Assembly: GCF_001403635.1 (NCBI RefSeq) | Contig: NZ_LN879468.1 | Coordinates: forward strand, 1,054,001 to 1,118,000 | DNA: 64,000 nt | Direction of reading: 5' to 3' | DNA from: Clostridium massiliamazoniense | Lineage (GTDB): Bacteria > Bacillota > Clostridia > Clostridiales > Clostridiaceae | In this document: positions 1 through 10,610 of the stretch, in pieces | Position numbering within the stretch: the first letter of the stretch is position 1 | How the letters are laid out: the number at the start of each line of letters is the position of its first letter | Position numbers and translations under genes: made by a program | The notes under the pieces: model-generated | What the model was told of the DNA's origin: nothing | Databases searched by the model: none | What the model saw: the letters and a program-made list of their open reading frames with translations, nothing else

Positions 1-465
1 TGATTTTTGTTTATTAGCTGGCATAAACTTTAGAGTTCTCATGTTATGTAGTCTATCAGCTAATTTTATTATTATTACTCTAATATCCTTAGCCATGGCT
101 AAAAGCATTTTTCTTACATTATCTGCTTGTTGTTCTTCTTTACTTTTATATTTTATTTTTCCAAGTTTTGTTACTCCATCAACAAGATTAGCAACTTCCT
201 TATTAAACTCCTTTGACACATCATCATAACTATAATGTGTATCCTCTATAACATCGTGAAGAAGACCTGCTATTATAGTATTGCTATCCATGCCTAGTTC
301 ACTTAATATCATAGCAACATTAACCGGATGCATTATATAAGGTTCTCCAGACTCTCTTTTCTGCTCCTTATGTGCTTCAAAGGCAAAATTATATGCTTTT
401 TTTATTAACTCTATATCAGCACCTTTTACATTAGCCTCTATTTTTTCAATTAAACTATCTAGCAT
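1..465 (-). CDS. relA: RelA/SpoT-type (p)ppGpp synthetase/hydrolase, N-terminal part, cut by window edge
   Basis: Makes and degrades the alarmone (p)ppGpp in the stringent response. The visible 155 residues are the N-terminal HD hydrolase domain: a FAFEAHKEQKRESGEPYIMH stretch, then AGLLHDVIEDT with the metal-binding His-Asp pair, then IIIKLADRLHNMRTL. The synthetase, TGS and ACT domains would lie beyond base 1. The start ATG at 465 is set by a strong AAGGAGGAG site just upstream. It follows apt on the same strand, the usual clostridial order, with a small terminator-like hairpin between them. Family assignment is secure; the function of this copy (bifunctional Rel) is inferred from the intact HD motif. 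Confidence 0.95.
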   Translation of the reverse strand, partial: MLDSLIEKIEANVKGADIELIKKAYNFAFEAHKEQKRESGEPYIMHPVNVAMILSELGMDSNTIIAGLLHDVIEDTHYSYDDVSKEFNKEVANLVDGVTKLGKIKYKSKEEQQADNVRKMLLAMAKDIRVIIIKLADRLHNMRTLKFMPANKQKS

Positions 466-499
466 TAATGTCTCCTCCTTATTAATAAATTCAATTAAA

Positions 500-526
500 A
501 TAAAAGCTGGTTAGTTAAAACCAGCC
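500..526 (-). terminator. Rho-independent terminator between apt and relA
   Basis: A 7-bp perfect stem (506-512 with 519-525, GCTGGTT/AACCAGC) has a 6-nt loop and is followed on the minus strand by a U-rich run. It lies after the apt stop and before relA, so it would end or attenuate apt transcription. Confidence 0.7.
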
Positions 527-574
527 TTAGTATAGTTAATATTATATTATATTTCAATTTCTATTTCAATAATA

Positions 575-1093
575 TTAAAACTCATAATCAACTAAAGATT
601 TAATATCATAGTTTCCTATTTTATTTCTTCCCTCTAAGCCCTTAAGCTCTATAGCAAAAGCCATACCTACAACTTCTCCACCTACAGCTTCAATAAGCTT
701 TGCAACAGCTCCTATTGTTCCACCTGTAGCTAATAGATCATCTACTATAGCAACTCTTGCACCTTTTTTTATAGCATCTTTATGAATTTCTAGACAGTCT
801 TTTCCATATTCTAAATCATATTCAACTTTGACAGTATCAGCTGGTAATTTTCCTGGCTTTCTTACAGGTACAAATCCTGCACCTAATGCATAGGCAACTG
901 GAACTCCAAAAATAAAACCTCTAGCTTCTGGTCCAACTACTACATCTACATTTTTATCTTTAAAGAATTTTGCCATTTCATCAATTGATTCCTTTAAAGC
1001 TTCTCCATCTGCAATTAAAGTAGTAATATCCTTAAAGCTTATTCCCTCTTTAGGAAAATCTTCTATCACTCTTATTTTTTCTTTAAAATCCAT
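575..1093 (-). CDS. apt: Adenine phosphoribosyltransferase
   Basis: Salvages adenine to AMP using PRPP, in the cytoplasm. The 172 residues match the usual family length. [13 protein letters not shown] at about 51-63 is the adenine-side motif, and [17 protein letters not shown] at about 112-128 is the PRPP-binding loop with its two acidic residues. The ATG at 1093 follows a TTTTGGAGG-like site. The apt-relA neighbourhood is conserved in Firmicutes and links purine salvage to guanine nucleotide signalling. Confidence 0.97.
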   Translation of the reverse strand: MDFKEKIRVIEDFPKEGISFKDITTLIADGEALKESIDEMAKFFKDKNVDVVVGPEARGFIFGVPVAYALGAGFVPVRKPGKLPADTVKVEYDLEYGKDCLEIHKDAIKKGARVAIVDDLLATGGTIGAVAKLIEAVGGEVVGMAFAIELKGLEGRNKIGNYDIKSLVDYEF

Positions 1094-1131
1094 TTTGATT
1101 CCTCCAAAATAAAAATCTATTTAAATTTAAT

Positions 1132-1986
1132 TTATAACCTTAAATTTTCATTATGCAAATACTTAGTTATCTGCTCAGCCCTATCCTCATCATCTGTAGT
1201 TAACAGCTCAACAATTATCTTTGCATTGTCTTTTCTACAAACAGCGCTATCCCTCGGGGTAATGGTATCTATTATTTTTTTTATATTTTCATTGCTTATT
1301 GAATCTATGTTATGAAGGTCCTTTATAGCTCTTAATCCTACGTTGTTAGTAGTATCTAAATAGTTCATTCCTTCTTTTAGAATTATTTTATTTTCGCCTA
1401 CATCTCTAATTCCTGCGGCTAATCCACCTACTAAAATTAAGTCTAAATACCTATTTATACTTTTCATATTATAATAAATTGCTATAGCTTGCATAAGTTT
1501 GAAGGTTACGCCACTTTGGCTTATATCCTTATATCTGTAAAGAGATTTCTCTTCACTTGGGTTTATATATATGACATCATATACTGATTTTTTCCTCTTA
1601 TTTTCAGTTACTATTAAATCTATGTTACATTCCCTACAAAATTTCTCGACTTCTTTATCCTTTAACCCAGAACCAACAGTTATTAAAAGCCCCGCTCCTA
1701 AAAATGCAATTTGATTTTTAATAATATCCTCATCTAAATCATAACTGTGATTTTCTTTTTTAGCGATACAATACTCTACATCTGCATTTAAATACTTTAA
1801 AATTAGTAAAAGTGATGATATGCCACAAATGCAATCAACATCATAACCACCATAAATAACTATTTTTTCTCTATTATTTATAGCTTTTACTAATCTACTA
1901 ATGGCTTTATTCATATTTCTTATGTTAAAAGGGTTATAGCCCGATATATAATTGGGGGAATATATACTTTCCCAAACCTTATGCAT
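1132..1986 (-). CDS. RecJ-like DHH-family protein with degenerate active site
   Basis: Related to the RecJ single-strand exonuclease and DHH phosphoesterases, but probably not an active nuclease. The start is ATG 1986 (284 aa), preceded by GGAGGAG; the longer reading frame to 2010 lacks a ribosome site. Motif I reads IYGGYDVDC where RecJ has DYDVDG (first Asp to Gly, Gly to Cys). The LITVDCGI motif reads LITVGSGL (Asp lost), and the signature DHH reads ENK in IVTENKRK. Non-catalytic landmarks remain: YINPSEE, SGVTFKL, DLILVGGLA. It sits between secDF and apt, where clostridia normally carry recJ. RecJ is usually 550 or more residues, so the C-terminal OB region is absent. Loss of activity is inferred from the residues; any retained role is unknown. 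Confidence 0.75.
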   Translation of the reverse strand: MHKVWESIYSPNYISGYNPFNIRNMNKAISRLVKAINNREKIVIYGGYDVDCICGISSLLLILKYLNADVEYCIAKKENHSYDLDEDIIKNQIAFLGAGLLITVGSGLKDKEVEKFCRECNIDLIVTENKRKKSVYDVIYINPSEEKSLYRYKDISQSGVTFKLMQAIAIYYNMKSINRYLDLILVGGLAAGIRDVGENKIILKEGMNYLDTTNNVGLRAIKDLHNIDSISNENIKKIIDTITPRDSAVCRKDNAKIIVELLTTDDEDRAEQITKYLHNENLRL

Positions 1987-2069
1987 AATTAAACTCCTCC
2001 ATAATTTCAAAAAGAAAACACATACTATTATAATTTAAAATACCCCATTTGACAAATATTTTTCCTTAA

Positions 2070-2118
2070 TAAAAAAAATGGCATAGTAAAAGATAATTTC
2101 TTATCTCCTACTATGCCT
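2070..2118 (-). terminator. Terminator after secDF
   Basis: A 9-bp stem (2080-2088 GGCATAGTA with 2109-2117 TACTATGCC) has an inner GATAA/TTATC pairing and is followed on the minus strand by eight U residues. It starts about 10 nt after the secDF stop. Confidence 0.88.
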
Positions 2119-2126
2119 AAAAATAA

Positions 2127-4268
2127 CTATTTTTTCTTTTTCCCTATTTTATTTAACAAACACCAAACAGGGCTTGCAATAAATATTGAAGAATAAGCTC
2201 CACATGCTATACCAACCATTAGTGGGAATGCAAAATCTCTTACATTTGGAACAAAGATATAAACACAAGTTATTGTTACTAAAGTAGTAAATGTTGTATT
2301 TATAGATCTTGTTAAAGTTTGAGATATACTCTTGTTTGCAATTTCCTTAGGAGTTGATGCACCCATATTCTTTCTATTATGTCTTATTCTATCGAATATA
2401 ACTATAGTATCCATTATAGAGTATCCAACTATAGTTAAGATAGCTGCTATAAATGGTGAGTTTACTGGTAATCTAAATACTGCAAATACTGTAACAGTAA
2501 TTAAAACATCGTGTATTAATGCTATTATAGCTGCTATTCCAAAGTTTGTTTCAAATCTTATTATTACATAGATTAGAACACAAGCTAAGGCAACTAGTAA
2601 AGCTATTATAGAATTTTGGGTAAGTTCCTTACCTATAGATGCTCCTATTTGATTTTCAGATACTAAAGAATTTTCCTTAAGGTTAAATTCTTTTTCTAGT
2701 GATGATACAATTTCTTTTATTTTAGTTGTATCTAAGTTACTAGCCTTTATTTGATAATCATCATTATTTACTGTTGTTGTAATAGCATTTGGTGCTATTT
2801 TATGAACTATGCTATCAGCTTTTGCTTTATCATAGTTTGGATTCTCCATATTTACAGTGATTTGTGTACCACCTCTAAAATCTATACCAAAGTTTAAGCC
2901 TTTAGTAAACATGAATCCAAGACCGATTATTATGATTATTAATGAAATAGTAAATGTTATTTTTGCTTTATCAACAATTTTGAAAGTTTTTCTTTCTTTT
3001 ACCTTATTTACATTTACACCAAATAAAGATGGTTTATTTAATAATCCCATACCGAAGAACATATTCATAAAGAATCTTGTCATAACTATTGATGTAAATA
3101 AACTCATTATTATACCAATTAACAATGTTACAGCAAAACCTTTTACTTCTCCTGAACCTAAGAAGTATAAAACTAAACCAGCTATTATAGTTGTAATGTT
3201 TGAATCTATAATTGAAGACATTGCATTACTAAATCCTGATTTTATAGCCGCTTTAACTGTTCTACCTTGTCTTAGTTCTTCCTTTGTCCTTTCAAATATC
3301 AGAACATTAGAGTCTACTGCCATACCAACGGTCAATAGGAATGCTGCTATACCTGGAAGGGTCAATGTTACCTTCGCTGCAATAAATGTATAAAGTACTA
3401 ATAATACATATCCAACTAATGCTATACTTGCTGCAACTCCTGGAACTCTATAATAAAGTATTAAGAATAAGAATATTATAGCTAATCCAATAGCTCCTGC
3501 CTTCATTGCATCTGGAAGTGCATTTGCTCCAAGTTGTGCTCCTATAGTTTCAACAGATACTTCTTTAACTGGTACTGGAAGAGCTCCTGCATTAATTATT
3601 CCTGCAATTCTTTCAGCCTCTTTAAGAGATGACATTCCTGTTATAGTAGCTTCACCATTTAAAATAGGTGTTTGTACTGTAGGATTTGTTAAAGTTTCTC
3701 CATCCATTTGAATTGTAATATTTTGACCAACATACTTTTTAGTTGCTTCCGCAAAAGCTTCTTTTCCAGCATCATTGAATTTTAATCCAACTACTGCCTG
3801 ACCATTCTCTTGTTGAATATAAGCAGTTGCCTTTTCAACATCTTTTCCTGTTAGTATTACACTACCATCTGGTGCTTTGAAATCTAGGTTTCCAGTTTGT
3901 GATAATGTATTTACTATATTACTAGAATCATACTTACCTGGTATGTCGATTCTAATTTTATTATTACCTTCAGTAGTAACAACAGTTTCTGCAACTCCAA
4001 CCTTATTAACCCTTAAAGCTAATAAGTTTTTAACTCTGTTTAACTCTTGCGTACTAACATCTGGCTTTTGAATCTCCATAACAACGGAAACTCCACCTTG
4101 AAGATCAAGTCCTTTTGTTATTACCTGAGTGAAAGGTTTAAATTGATAATTACCAATTGTAATACCTTTAAATCCAGCTAATGCAAAAAATCCAATTACT
4201 ATAATAGCAATTAAAAAAAGAACAATACTCGATCCTTTACTTTGGGTTTTTTTTCCTTTTTTTCTCAT
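2127..4268 (-). CDS. secDF: Fused protein-export protein SecDF
   Basis: RND-type membrane protein that uses the proton gradient to help preproteins leave SecYEG. At 713 aa it is a single-chain fusion of SecD (residues 1 to about 415) and SecF (about 430 to the end), like the Bacillus protein. The SecD half has an N-terminal membrane segment, the TKGLDLQGGVSVVMEI motif, a large extracellular domain and AFLLTVGMAVDSNVLIFERT. The SecF half has TKGLNFGIDFRGGTQI and IVGYSIMDTIVIFDRIR. About twelve membrane helices are visible. It is followed by a clear terminator and by the RecJ-like gene. The family call is secure. Confidence 0.97.
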   Translation of the reverse strand: MRKKGKKTQSKGSSIVLFLIAIIVIGFFALAGFKGITIGNYQFKPFTQVITKGLDLQGGVSVVMEIQKPDVSTQELNRVKNLLALRVNKVGVAETVVTTEGNNKIRIDIPGKYDSSNIVNTLSQTGNLDFKAPDGSVILTGKDVEKATAYIQQENGQAVVGLKFNDAGKEAFAEATKKYVGQNITIQMDGETLTNPTVQTPILNGEATITGMSSLKEAERIAGIINAGALPVPVKEVSVETIGAQLGANALPDAMKAGAIGLAIIFLFLILYYRVPGVAASIALVGYVLLVLYTFIAAKVTLTLPGIAAFLLTVGMAVDSNVLIFERTKEELRQGRTVKAAIKSGFSNAMSSIIDSNITTIIAGLVLYFLGSGEVKGFAVTLLIGIIMSLFTSIVMTRFFMNMFFGMGLLNKPSLFGVNVNKVKERKTFKIVDKAKITFTISLIIIIIGLGFMFTKGLNFGIDFRGGTQITVNMENPNYDKAKADSIVHKIAPNAITTTVNNDDYQIKASNLDTTKIKEIVSSLEKEFNLKENSLVSENQIGASIGKELTQNSIIALLVALACVLIYVIIRFETNFGIAAIIALIHDVLITVTVFAVFRLPVNSPFIAAILTIVGYSIMDTIVIFDRIRHNRKNMGASTPKEIANKSISQTLTRSINTTFTTLVTITCVYIFVPNVRDFAFPLMVGIACGAYSSIFIASPVWCLLNKIGKKKK

Positions 4269-4367
4269 TTTCTTCCCTCTCTGTAAATCTATTCATACTT
4301 TGAATTATAAACCTTTTAATTTCTTATAGCAATATATACCATAATATTTTAAAAGTATATTTTCATT

Positions 4368-5753
4368 TTAGTTGCCCTCTTTTAATAAATCCTTTTGAGT
4401 TTTTAATGCTATAGCACATTCAATTCTCTTCATTTGCATTTTACATCCTACTTCATATGGTACATGTATGTCTTTATTGAAGTGGAAGTTATTTGCTTGA
4501 CATCCACCACTACAGTAGAATCTTGCCCAACATTCTCTACATTTTGGTTTGTTGTAAATATGAGCTTTTTTGAAGTCATTTGACATTTGTTTTTTAGTTA
4601 TTCCATCTTCAACATTTCCTATTATGAAACTTTCATCTCCAACAAATTGGTGACAAGGATAAATATCTCCATCTGGTGTTATAGCTACATATTCATGTCC
4701 TGCTCCACATCCAGCTATTCTCTTATAAACACAAGGTCCACCATTTAAGTCTATATTGAAGTGGTAGAACTTAAATTGTCTATCATTTTCTTTTGCTCTT
4801 CTTAACATTTCTTTGTATAACTCATCATATTGAGCAAATATTTGTGGTAAATCTTCTTCTCTTAATGAAAGTGGATGATCATCTGGAAGTACAACTGGTT
4901 CTATTGATACTTCATCGAATCCTTCATTTACTAAGTGCATTATATCTTTGAAGAAGTCTGTGTTTTCTCTAGTAAATGTACCTCTTGCATAATATCTTTT
5001 ATTCTTCTTATCTCTTCTATCAACTAAGTTTTTGATGTTTGGTAATATTCTATCGTAGCTTCCTGTTCCATCAATTCTAATTCTTATTTTATCATTAACT
5101 TCTTTTCTTCCATCAATAGATAATATTACATTTTCCATATTTTTATTTAAATATTCTATTTTTTCATCATTTAATAAAGTTGCATTAGTAGTCATAGTAA
5201 ATCTAATGTTTTTACCATGTTTTGGTCCAACTTCATGACCATAGTCAACTATTTGTTTAACTAAGTCATAAACCATCATTGGTTCACCACCAAATAAGTC
5301 TACTTCTACATTTCTTGAATTTCCTGAATTTGCTATAACAAAATCTATTGCTTTTTTAGCTGTTTCAAAGTCCATCGGTTTTCTACAGCCATGATATTCT
5401 CCTTTATCAGCAAAACAATATGAACATCTTAAGTTACAGTCATGTACTATATTTAAGCATAATGCTTTTATATGTGATTCTGTATTATCAGCAATTGCTG
5501 CATGCTCTTCAAAGATATCCTCTGAATATAAATCTCCCTCATTAGTTAAATAAACTAAATCTTCATAAGCTTCTTTTATATCTTCATTACTATATTTTCC
5601 CTCTAATGAAGCTATTATTTCTTCTACTTTAGGTAATTTGTTATCATCTAATAACATATCATATATAAGTTCATCTACTAAATGAAAACTTCCTGAGTTA
5701 ACATCTATTACATAATACTGTCCGTCTTGTTCAAATTTGTGTATTAATGACAT
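4368..5753 (-). CDS. scfB: Radical SAM SCIFF peptide maturase (ranthipeptide synthase)
   Basis: Installs Cys-to-Thr thioether cross-links in the SCIFF peptide encoded immediately upstream. The ATG at 5753 (461 aa) follows AGAGGAG at good spacing; a longer frame to 5780 overlaps that site and is rejected. The first about 95 residues form a peptide-recognition (RRE/PqqD-like) region. CNLRCSYC at about 106-113 binds the radical SAM [4Fe-4S] cluster, followed by VDLFGGEPMM. The C-terminal SPASM/twitch region is Cys-rich: GGPCVYKRIAGCGAG, GDIYPCHQFVG, and KPKCRECWARFYCSGGCQAN, which bind auxiliary clusters. It is paired with scfA 118 nt upstream. Confidence 0.95.
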   Translation of the reverse strand: MSLIHKFEQDGQYYVIDVNSGSFHLVDELIYDMLLDDNKLPKVEEIIASLEGKYSNEDIKEAYEDLVYLTNEGDLYSEDIFEEHAAIADNTESHIKALCLNIVHDCNLRCSYCFADKGEYHGCRKPMDFETAKKAIDFVIANSGNSRNVEVDLFGGEPMMVYDLVKQIVDYGHEVGPKHGKNIRFTMTTNATLLNDEKIEYLNKNMENVILSIDGRKEVNDKIRIRIDGTGSYDRILPNIKNLVDRRDKKNKRYYARGTFTRENTDFFKDIMHLVNEGFDEVSIEPVVLPDDHPLSLREEDLPQIFAQYDELYKEMLRRAKENDRQFKFYHFNIDLNGGPCVYKRIAGCGAGHEYVAITPDGDIYPCHQFVGDESFIIGNVEDGITKKQMSNDFKKAHIYNKPKCRECWARFYCSGGCQANNFHFNKDIHVPYEVGCKMQMKRIECAIALKTQKDLLKEGN

Positions 5754-5830
5754 TCTTAAGCTCCTCTCTCTTCTTTGCATATAATTAAAATCAATATATT
5801 CAGACCTAAATTATTTTTAAGCTGTAATTA

Positions 5831-5856
5831 TGGCAGCAACCTAAAGATTGCTGCCA
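5831..5856 (-). other. Strong hairpin between scfA and scfB
   Basis: A perfect 9-bp stem (5831-5839 with 5848-5856, TGGCAGCAA/TTGCTGCCA) has an 8-nt loop and begins 15 nt after the scfA stop. No U-run follows it on the minus (transcribed) strand, so it is probably a transcript-stabilising or processing stem that keeps the precursor message in excess of the maturase. It is unlikely to be a full terminator. The role is inference. Confidence 0.6.
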
Positions 5857-5871
5857 CTTTTTGGTTTACTA

Positions 5872-6021
5872 TTACTTGTCTTGTTCGATTTCACAAGGTA
5901 AGTTTGCTACTGTAGCTGAAGTTTTACATGCTGATTGACATGAGTTGTGACATTCTTTACATGTAGCTGTACCTATGTTCTTTTTTAAATTTGATTTGTT
6001 TACTGTCTTTATATGCTTCAT
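5872..6021 (-). CDS. scfA: SCIFF ranthipeptide precursor (five-cysteine form)
   Basis: Small ribosomal peptide (49 aa), substrate of the adjacent radical SAM maturase. It opens with the invariant MKHIKT, has a leader of about 20 residues, then a core with Cys at 21, 24, 28, 32 and 43, and ends with PCEIEQDK. The family is named for six cysteines in forty-five residues. Here the usual second Cys of CKTSC is Ala (ACKTSATVAN, residues 31-40), so only five remain. Cys32 and Thr37, the thioether pair mapped in the C. thermocellum peptide, are kept. The GGAGGAAGAG site directly upstream of ATG 6021 is strong. Ranthipeptides have been linked to quorum-like regulation in clostridia. Confidence 0.93.
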   Translation of the reverse strand: MKHIKTVNKSNLKKNIGTATCKECHNSCQSACKTSATVANLPCEIEQDK

Positions 6022-6173
6022 TAATCTCTTCCTCCATCCATAAACAATTCAGAAATAATTTTATCACACTATTATCAAATTTTAAAGAAGTATTTCGCAA
6101 TAAAGATATTTTTAATAAAATTATTACTTAAATTACCATTCTTTATTTTTCCATTCTATAATCGCCTTAAAAC

Positions 6174-6240
6174 TATAGGGATTGTATCTAAACCCTATGA
6201 TACAACCCCTATGGATAAATGCTTATTTAGGCAATAATAA
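6174..6240 (-). terminator. Tandem hairpins after yajC, likely terminator
   Basis: Reading the minus strand after the yajC stop there is a GCTTATT/AATAAGC hairpin (about 6221-6242). A longer stem follows, built from ATAGGG and TTGTATC arms (6174-6188 with about 6200-6213), and then AGTTTT. Together they would end the ruvA-yajC transcription unit before scfA. The stem sequence resembles the tips of the long repeat family described below. Confidence 0.65.
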
Positions 6241-6259
6241 GCTGAAAGCAAGTTTTAAA

Positions 6260-6553
6260 TTATAATAACTTATCTTCTAACTTTTCGCCTTTTTCTAATT
6301 TTGAACTAACTGCTTTTCTCATGATTTTTAATTTAGTTCTTTCTGATTCTATTACTAATTCTTCACCATTTATTTTAATAATTATTCCAATGATTCCACC
6401 CTTAGTTATGATTTTATCATTAACTTTAAGTTCTTGTATCATTGCAGAGTAAACCTTTTGTCTCTTCTTTTCTGGTCTAACAAGCATAAACCAAAAGATA
6501 GCGATTATAAAAATGAATGGAACAAAAGCATAAATTAATTCTAAAATATTCAT
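6260..6553 (-). CDS. yajC: YajC, preprotein translocase accessory subunit
   Basis: Small membrane protein of 97 aa that partners SecDF at the translocon. One N-terminal membrane helix (LIYAFVPFIFIIAIFWFMLV, about 5-24) is followed by the family signature RPEKKRQKVYSAMI. A basic cytoplasmic domain with KVNDKIITKGGIIGIIIKI comes next. It lies 41 bp downstream of tgt, the order seen across Firmicutes (ruvAB-queA-tgt-yajC). A GGAGG site precedes the ATG. Confidence 0.95.
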   Translation of the reverse strand: MNILELIYAFVPFIFIIAIFWFMLVRPEKKRQKVYSAMIQELKVNDKIITKGGIIGIIIKINGEELVIESERTKLKIMRKAVSSKLEKGEKLEDKLL

Positions 6554-6594
6554 TTATGCAACCTCCTAAAATATTATTTGTTAACTAAGCAAGA

Positions 6595-7770
<1,176 letters not shown>

Positions 7771-7782
7771 CTAGTTATAATA

Positions 7783-8808
7783 TTATTCTATAAACATTGA
7801 ATCTCCAAAGGAGAAGAATCTATATCTATTTTCAACAGCAGTTTCATAAGCCTTCATAGTAAGCTCTTTTCCTGCTAAAGAAGATACTAACATTATTAAA
7901 GTAGATTCTGGTAGATGGAAATTTGTTATTAAGTTATCAACAACTTTCCACTTATAACCTGGGTATATGAAAATATTTGTCCATCCACTACACTCTCTTA
8001 CCATTCCATTTTCATCACCTATAGTTTCAAGAGTTCTAGTTGATGTTGTTCCTACTGAAATTATTCTTCCACCATTCTTTTTTGTGTTATTTATAATTTC
8101 AGCATTCTCTGCATCCAATTGATAGTACTCAGAATGCATTACATGTTCATTTATATCATCAACCTTAACAGGTCTGAAAGTTCCAAGACCTACATGTAAA
8201 GTTAAATAAGCTATATTTACACCCATTGCCTTTATTTCTTCTAATAACTCTTTAGTAAAATGTAACCCTGCTGTTGGAGCTGCTGCAGAACCTTTTTCTT
8301 TAGAGTATACAGTTTGGTATCTTTCTTTATCTTCTAACTTCTCATGGATATAAGGTGGAAGTGGCATTTGTCCTAGTTCATCTAAAACTTGTTCAAATAT
8401 ACCATCATATTTAAATTCAATTTCTCTATTTCCTTCTTCACCTATAGCTGTTACTACAGCTTTAAGTTTACCATCCCCAAAAGTAAATTCTGTTCCTATT
8501 CTAGCTCTTTTACCTGGTTTCGCTAAACATTCCCATTTATCTCCTGAAAGTCTTTTAAGTAATAAAAACTCTATTTTACCACCTGTTTCTGACTTTTCTC
8601 CAATTAATCTTGCTGGTAATACTCTAGTGTTGTTTAATACTAAAGTATCTCCTTTTTTTAAATAACCTAATATATCATGAAAATGCTTATGCTCAATATT
8701 TCCTGTTTCTCTATTCACAACCATAAGCTTTGAACTATCTCTTTTTTCTAATGGATGCTGAGCTATAAGTTCTTCTGGTAAATCAAAATAAAAATCTTTA
8801 ACTTTCAT
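7783..8808 (-). CDS. queA: S-adenosylmethionine:tRNA ribosyltransferase-isomerase
   Basis: Transfers and isomerises the ribosyl part of SAM onto the modified base left by Tgt, giving epoxyqueuosine in tRNA. At 341 aa it has typical QueA landmarks: [20 protein letters not shown] at the N-terminus, [26 protein letters not shown] and [11 protein letters not shown] in the middle, and [17 protein letters not shown] near the end. It lies between ruvB and tgt on the same strand with gaps of about 20-50 bp, consistent with one operon. Confidence 0.97.
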   Translation of the reverse strand: MKVKDFYFDLPEELIAQHPLEKRDSSKLMVVNRETGNIEHKHFHDILGYLKKGDTLVLNNTRVLPARLIGEKSETGGKIEFLLLKRLSGDKWECLAKPGKRARIGTEFTFGDGKLKAVVTAIGEEGNREIEFKYDGIFEQVLDELGQMPLPPYIHEKLEDKERYQTVYSKEKGSAAAPTAGLHFTKELLEEIKAMGVNIAYLTLHVGLGTFRPVKVDDINEHVMHSEYYQLDAENAEIINNTKKNGGRIISVGTTSTRTLETIGDENGMVRECSGWTNIFIYPGYKWKVVDNLITNFHLPESTLIMLVSSLAGKELTMKAYETAVENRYRFFSFGDSMFIE

Positions 8809-8829
8809 AAGTACACACCTTCTCTAAAT

Positions 8830-9873
8830 TTAATCTTCAAATAAAGTACATTGGGCTGCATTCCCTACTTTTTTGTCTTTTCCAAAACTTCTATTTAAAT
8901 GTTTATAGGCCTTTTCAGTTGCCATTCTTCCTCTTGGAGTTCTTATTATAAAGCCTTTTTGTAGTAAATAAGGCTCATAAACATCCTCAATGGTATCTAA
9001 TTCTTCTCCTATAAAATAAGAAAGAGTTTCAATTCCCACAGGTCCTCCATTAAAGTTATCTATAATTGCTCCAAGTATATTATTATCTACTCTATCAAAG
9101 CCTTCTTTATCTACATCTAAAAGTTCTAGAGCTTTTTTTGCAGCTTCTTCATTAATTTCATTATTGCAGAGTACCTCTGCATAATCTCTTACTCTCTTTA
9201 ATAATCTATTGGCTATTCTAGGAGTTCCTCTTGACCTTCTAGCTATTTCTAAAGCTCCATTGTAACTAATTCCACAACCTAATATATGAGCACTTCTAAT
9301 TATAATTTCTGTTAACTCCTCGTGAGTATAATACTCCATAGAACAAAGAACACCAAATCTATCTCTTAAAGGCGCACTTAACATTCCTATTCTAGTAGTA
9401 GCTCCTATTAAAGTAAACTTAGGTAAATCTAATCTTATAGACTTACTTGAAGCACCTTTTCCTATGATTATATCTAAAACATAGTCTTCCATAGCTGGGT
9501 ATAATATTTCTTCCACTGATCTATTTAATCTATGAATTTCATCTATAAATAAAACATCATTATCATTTAATGTTGTTAATATTGCTGCTAAATCCCCAGC
9601 TCTTTCAATAGCTGGTCCTGAAGTTATTTTTAAGTTTCCCCCCATCTCATTAGCTATAATATTAGCAAGAGTAGTTTTTCCAAGTCCAGGAGGTCCATAT
9701 AAAATAACATGATCTAAAGCTTCCCCTCTATTTTGAGCTGCTTTTATGAAAATATTAAGTCTTTCCTTAACCTTTTCTTGACCTATATATTCATTTATTT
9801 TTTCTGGTCTCAAACTATATTCATTATTTAAGTCAAGCTCAGTTTCTGTAGAAGTAACTATTCTGTTATCCAT
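8830..9873 (-). CDS. ruvB: Holliday junction branch migration helicase RuvB
   Basis: AAA+ motor that drives branch migration with RuvA during recombinational repair. At 347 aa it has Walker [10 protein letters not shown] at about 60-68, Walker [12 protein letters not shown] at about 105-115, sensor 1 [20 protein letters not shown] with the arginine finger, and the C-terminal winged helix ending in [12 protein letters not shown]. It starts 11 bp downstream of ruvA with an AGGAGG-type site, so the two are translated together. Confidence 0.98.
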   Translation of the reverse strand: MDNRIVTSTETELDLNNEYSLRPEKINEYIGQEKVKERLNIFIKAAQNRGEALDHVILYGPPGLGKTTLANIIANEMGGNLKITSGPAIERAGDLAAILTTLNDNDVLFIDEIHRLNRSVEEILYPAMEDYVLDIIIGKGASSKSIRLDLPKFTLIGATTRIGMLSAPLRDRFGVLCSMEYYTHEELTEIIIRSAHILGCGISYNGALEIARRSRGTPRIANRLLKRVRDYAEVLCNNEINEEAAKKALELLDVDKEGFDRVDNNILGAIIDNFNGGPVGIETLSYFIGEELDTIEDVYEPYLLQKGFIIRTPRGRMATEKAYKHLNRSFGKDKKVGNAAQCTLFED

Positions 9874-9884
9874 AAATTAGCCTC

Positions 9885-10493
9885 CTATCTCATTAATATT
9901 TTTAAAGCTTCCTTTATAATATTTTCAATGCTTTCTGTCTTATCAACTGATTTTAAAGCCTTATTTGCTTCTTTATCACTATATCCTAAAGCCATTAATG
10001 CATCTAAAGCTTCTTCTATGTTTCCTAAGTAATTTAATTCTAAAGTATTTCCATCATTATCTGAAGCTAAATTACCTTCAAGTAATTCATCAGGAGTAAT
10101 TTTATCCTTAAGTTCTAGTATAATTCTTTGAGCTGTTTTTTTACCTATTCCAGGAGCTCTAGTTATGTGCTTTTCATCTCCAGATAAAATTGCATATTTT
10201 AAATTATTAACAGTACTTATTGATAATAATGAAAGTGAAGCCTTTGCACCAACTCCATTAATTGATAATAATTTTTTAAACATCTCTAATTCTTCTTTTG
10301 TTGTAAATCCATAAAGACCTATAAAATCTTCTCTAACAATTTGTTCAATATAAAGTATACTCTCTTCCCCCACCTTAGGCATAGTTGCCATAGTATTTCC
10401 TGATGTGAAGATTTTATATCCTATGTTATTATTTTCTAAGACTACATAATCCTTATTAATCCCTATAAATTCACCTTTTATGTATTCATACAT
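9885..10493 (-). CDS. ruvA: Holliday junction DNA-binding protein RuvA
   Basis: Tetrameric junction-binding partner of RuvB. At 202 aa, the N-terminal OB fold starts MYEYIKGEFIGINKDYVVLE. Two helix-hairpin-helix motifs follow (LLSINGVGAKASLSLLS and APGIGKKTAQRIILELKDK). A C-terminal RuvB-binding three-helix domain contains EALDALMALGYSDKEANKAL. GGGAGTGAG precedes ATG 10493. It is the first gene of the ruvAB-queA-tgt-yajC set. Confidence 0.98.
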   Translation of the reverse strand: MYEYIKGEFIGINKDYVVLENNNIGYKIFTSGNTMATMPKVGEESILYIEQIVREDFIGLYGFTTKEELEMFKKLLSINGVGAKASLSLLSISTVNNLKYAILSGDEKHITRAPGIGKKTAQRIILELKDKITPDELLEGNLASDNDGNTLELNYLGNIEEALDALMALGYSDKEANKALKSVDKTESIENIIKEALKILMR

Positions 10494-10610
10494 ATATGCT
10501 CACTCCCATAGCCTACTTTAAAATATATAGTAAAATCTTTTCATTTACTAAAAAATAATCTACATAATACTTTAACACGAACAAGCTATATTATCAATAA
10601 TTATAGAAAT

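Noticed and set aside
2857-3393. Plus-strand frame of 178 codons opposite secDF
   Set aside because: It is the antisense shadow of conserved SecDF membrane segments.
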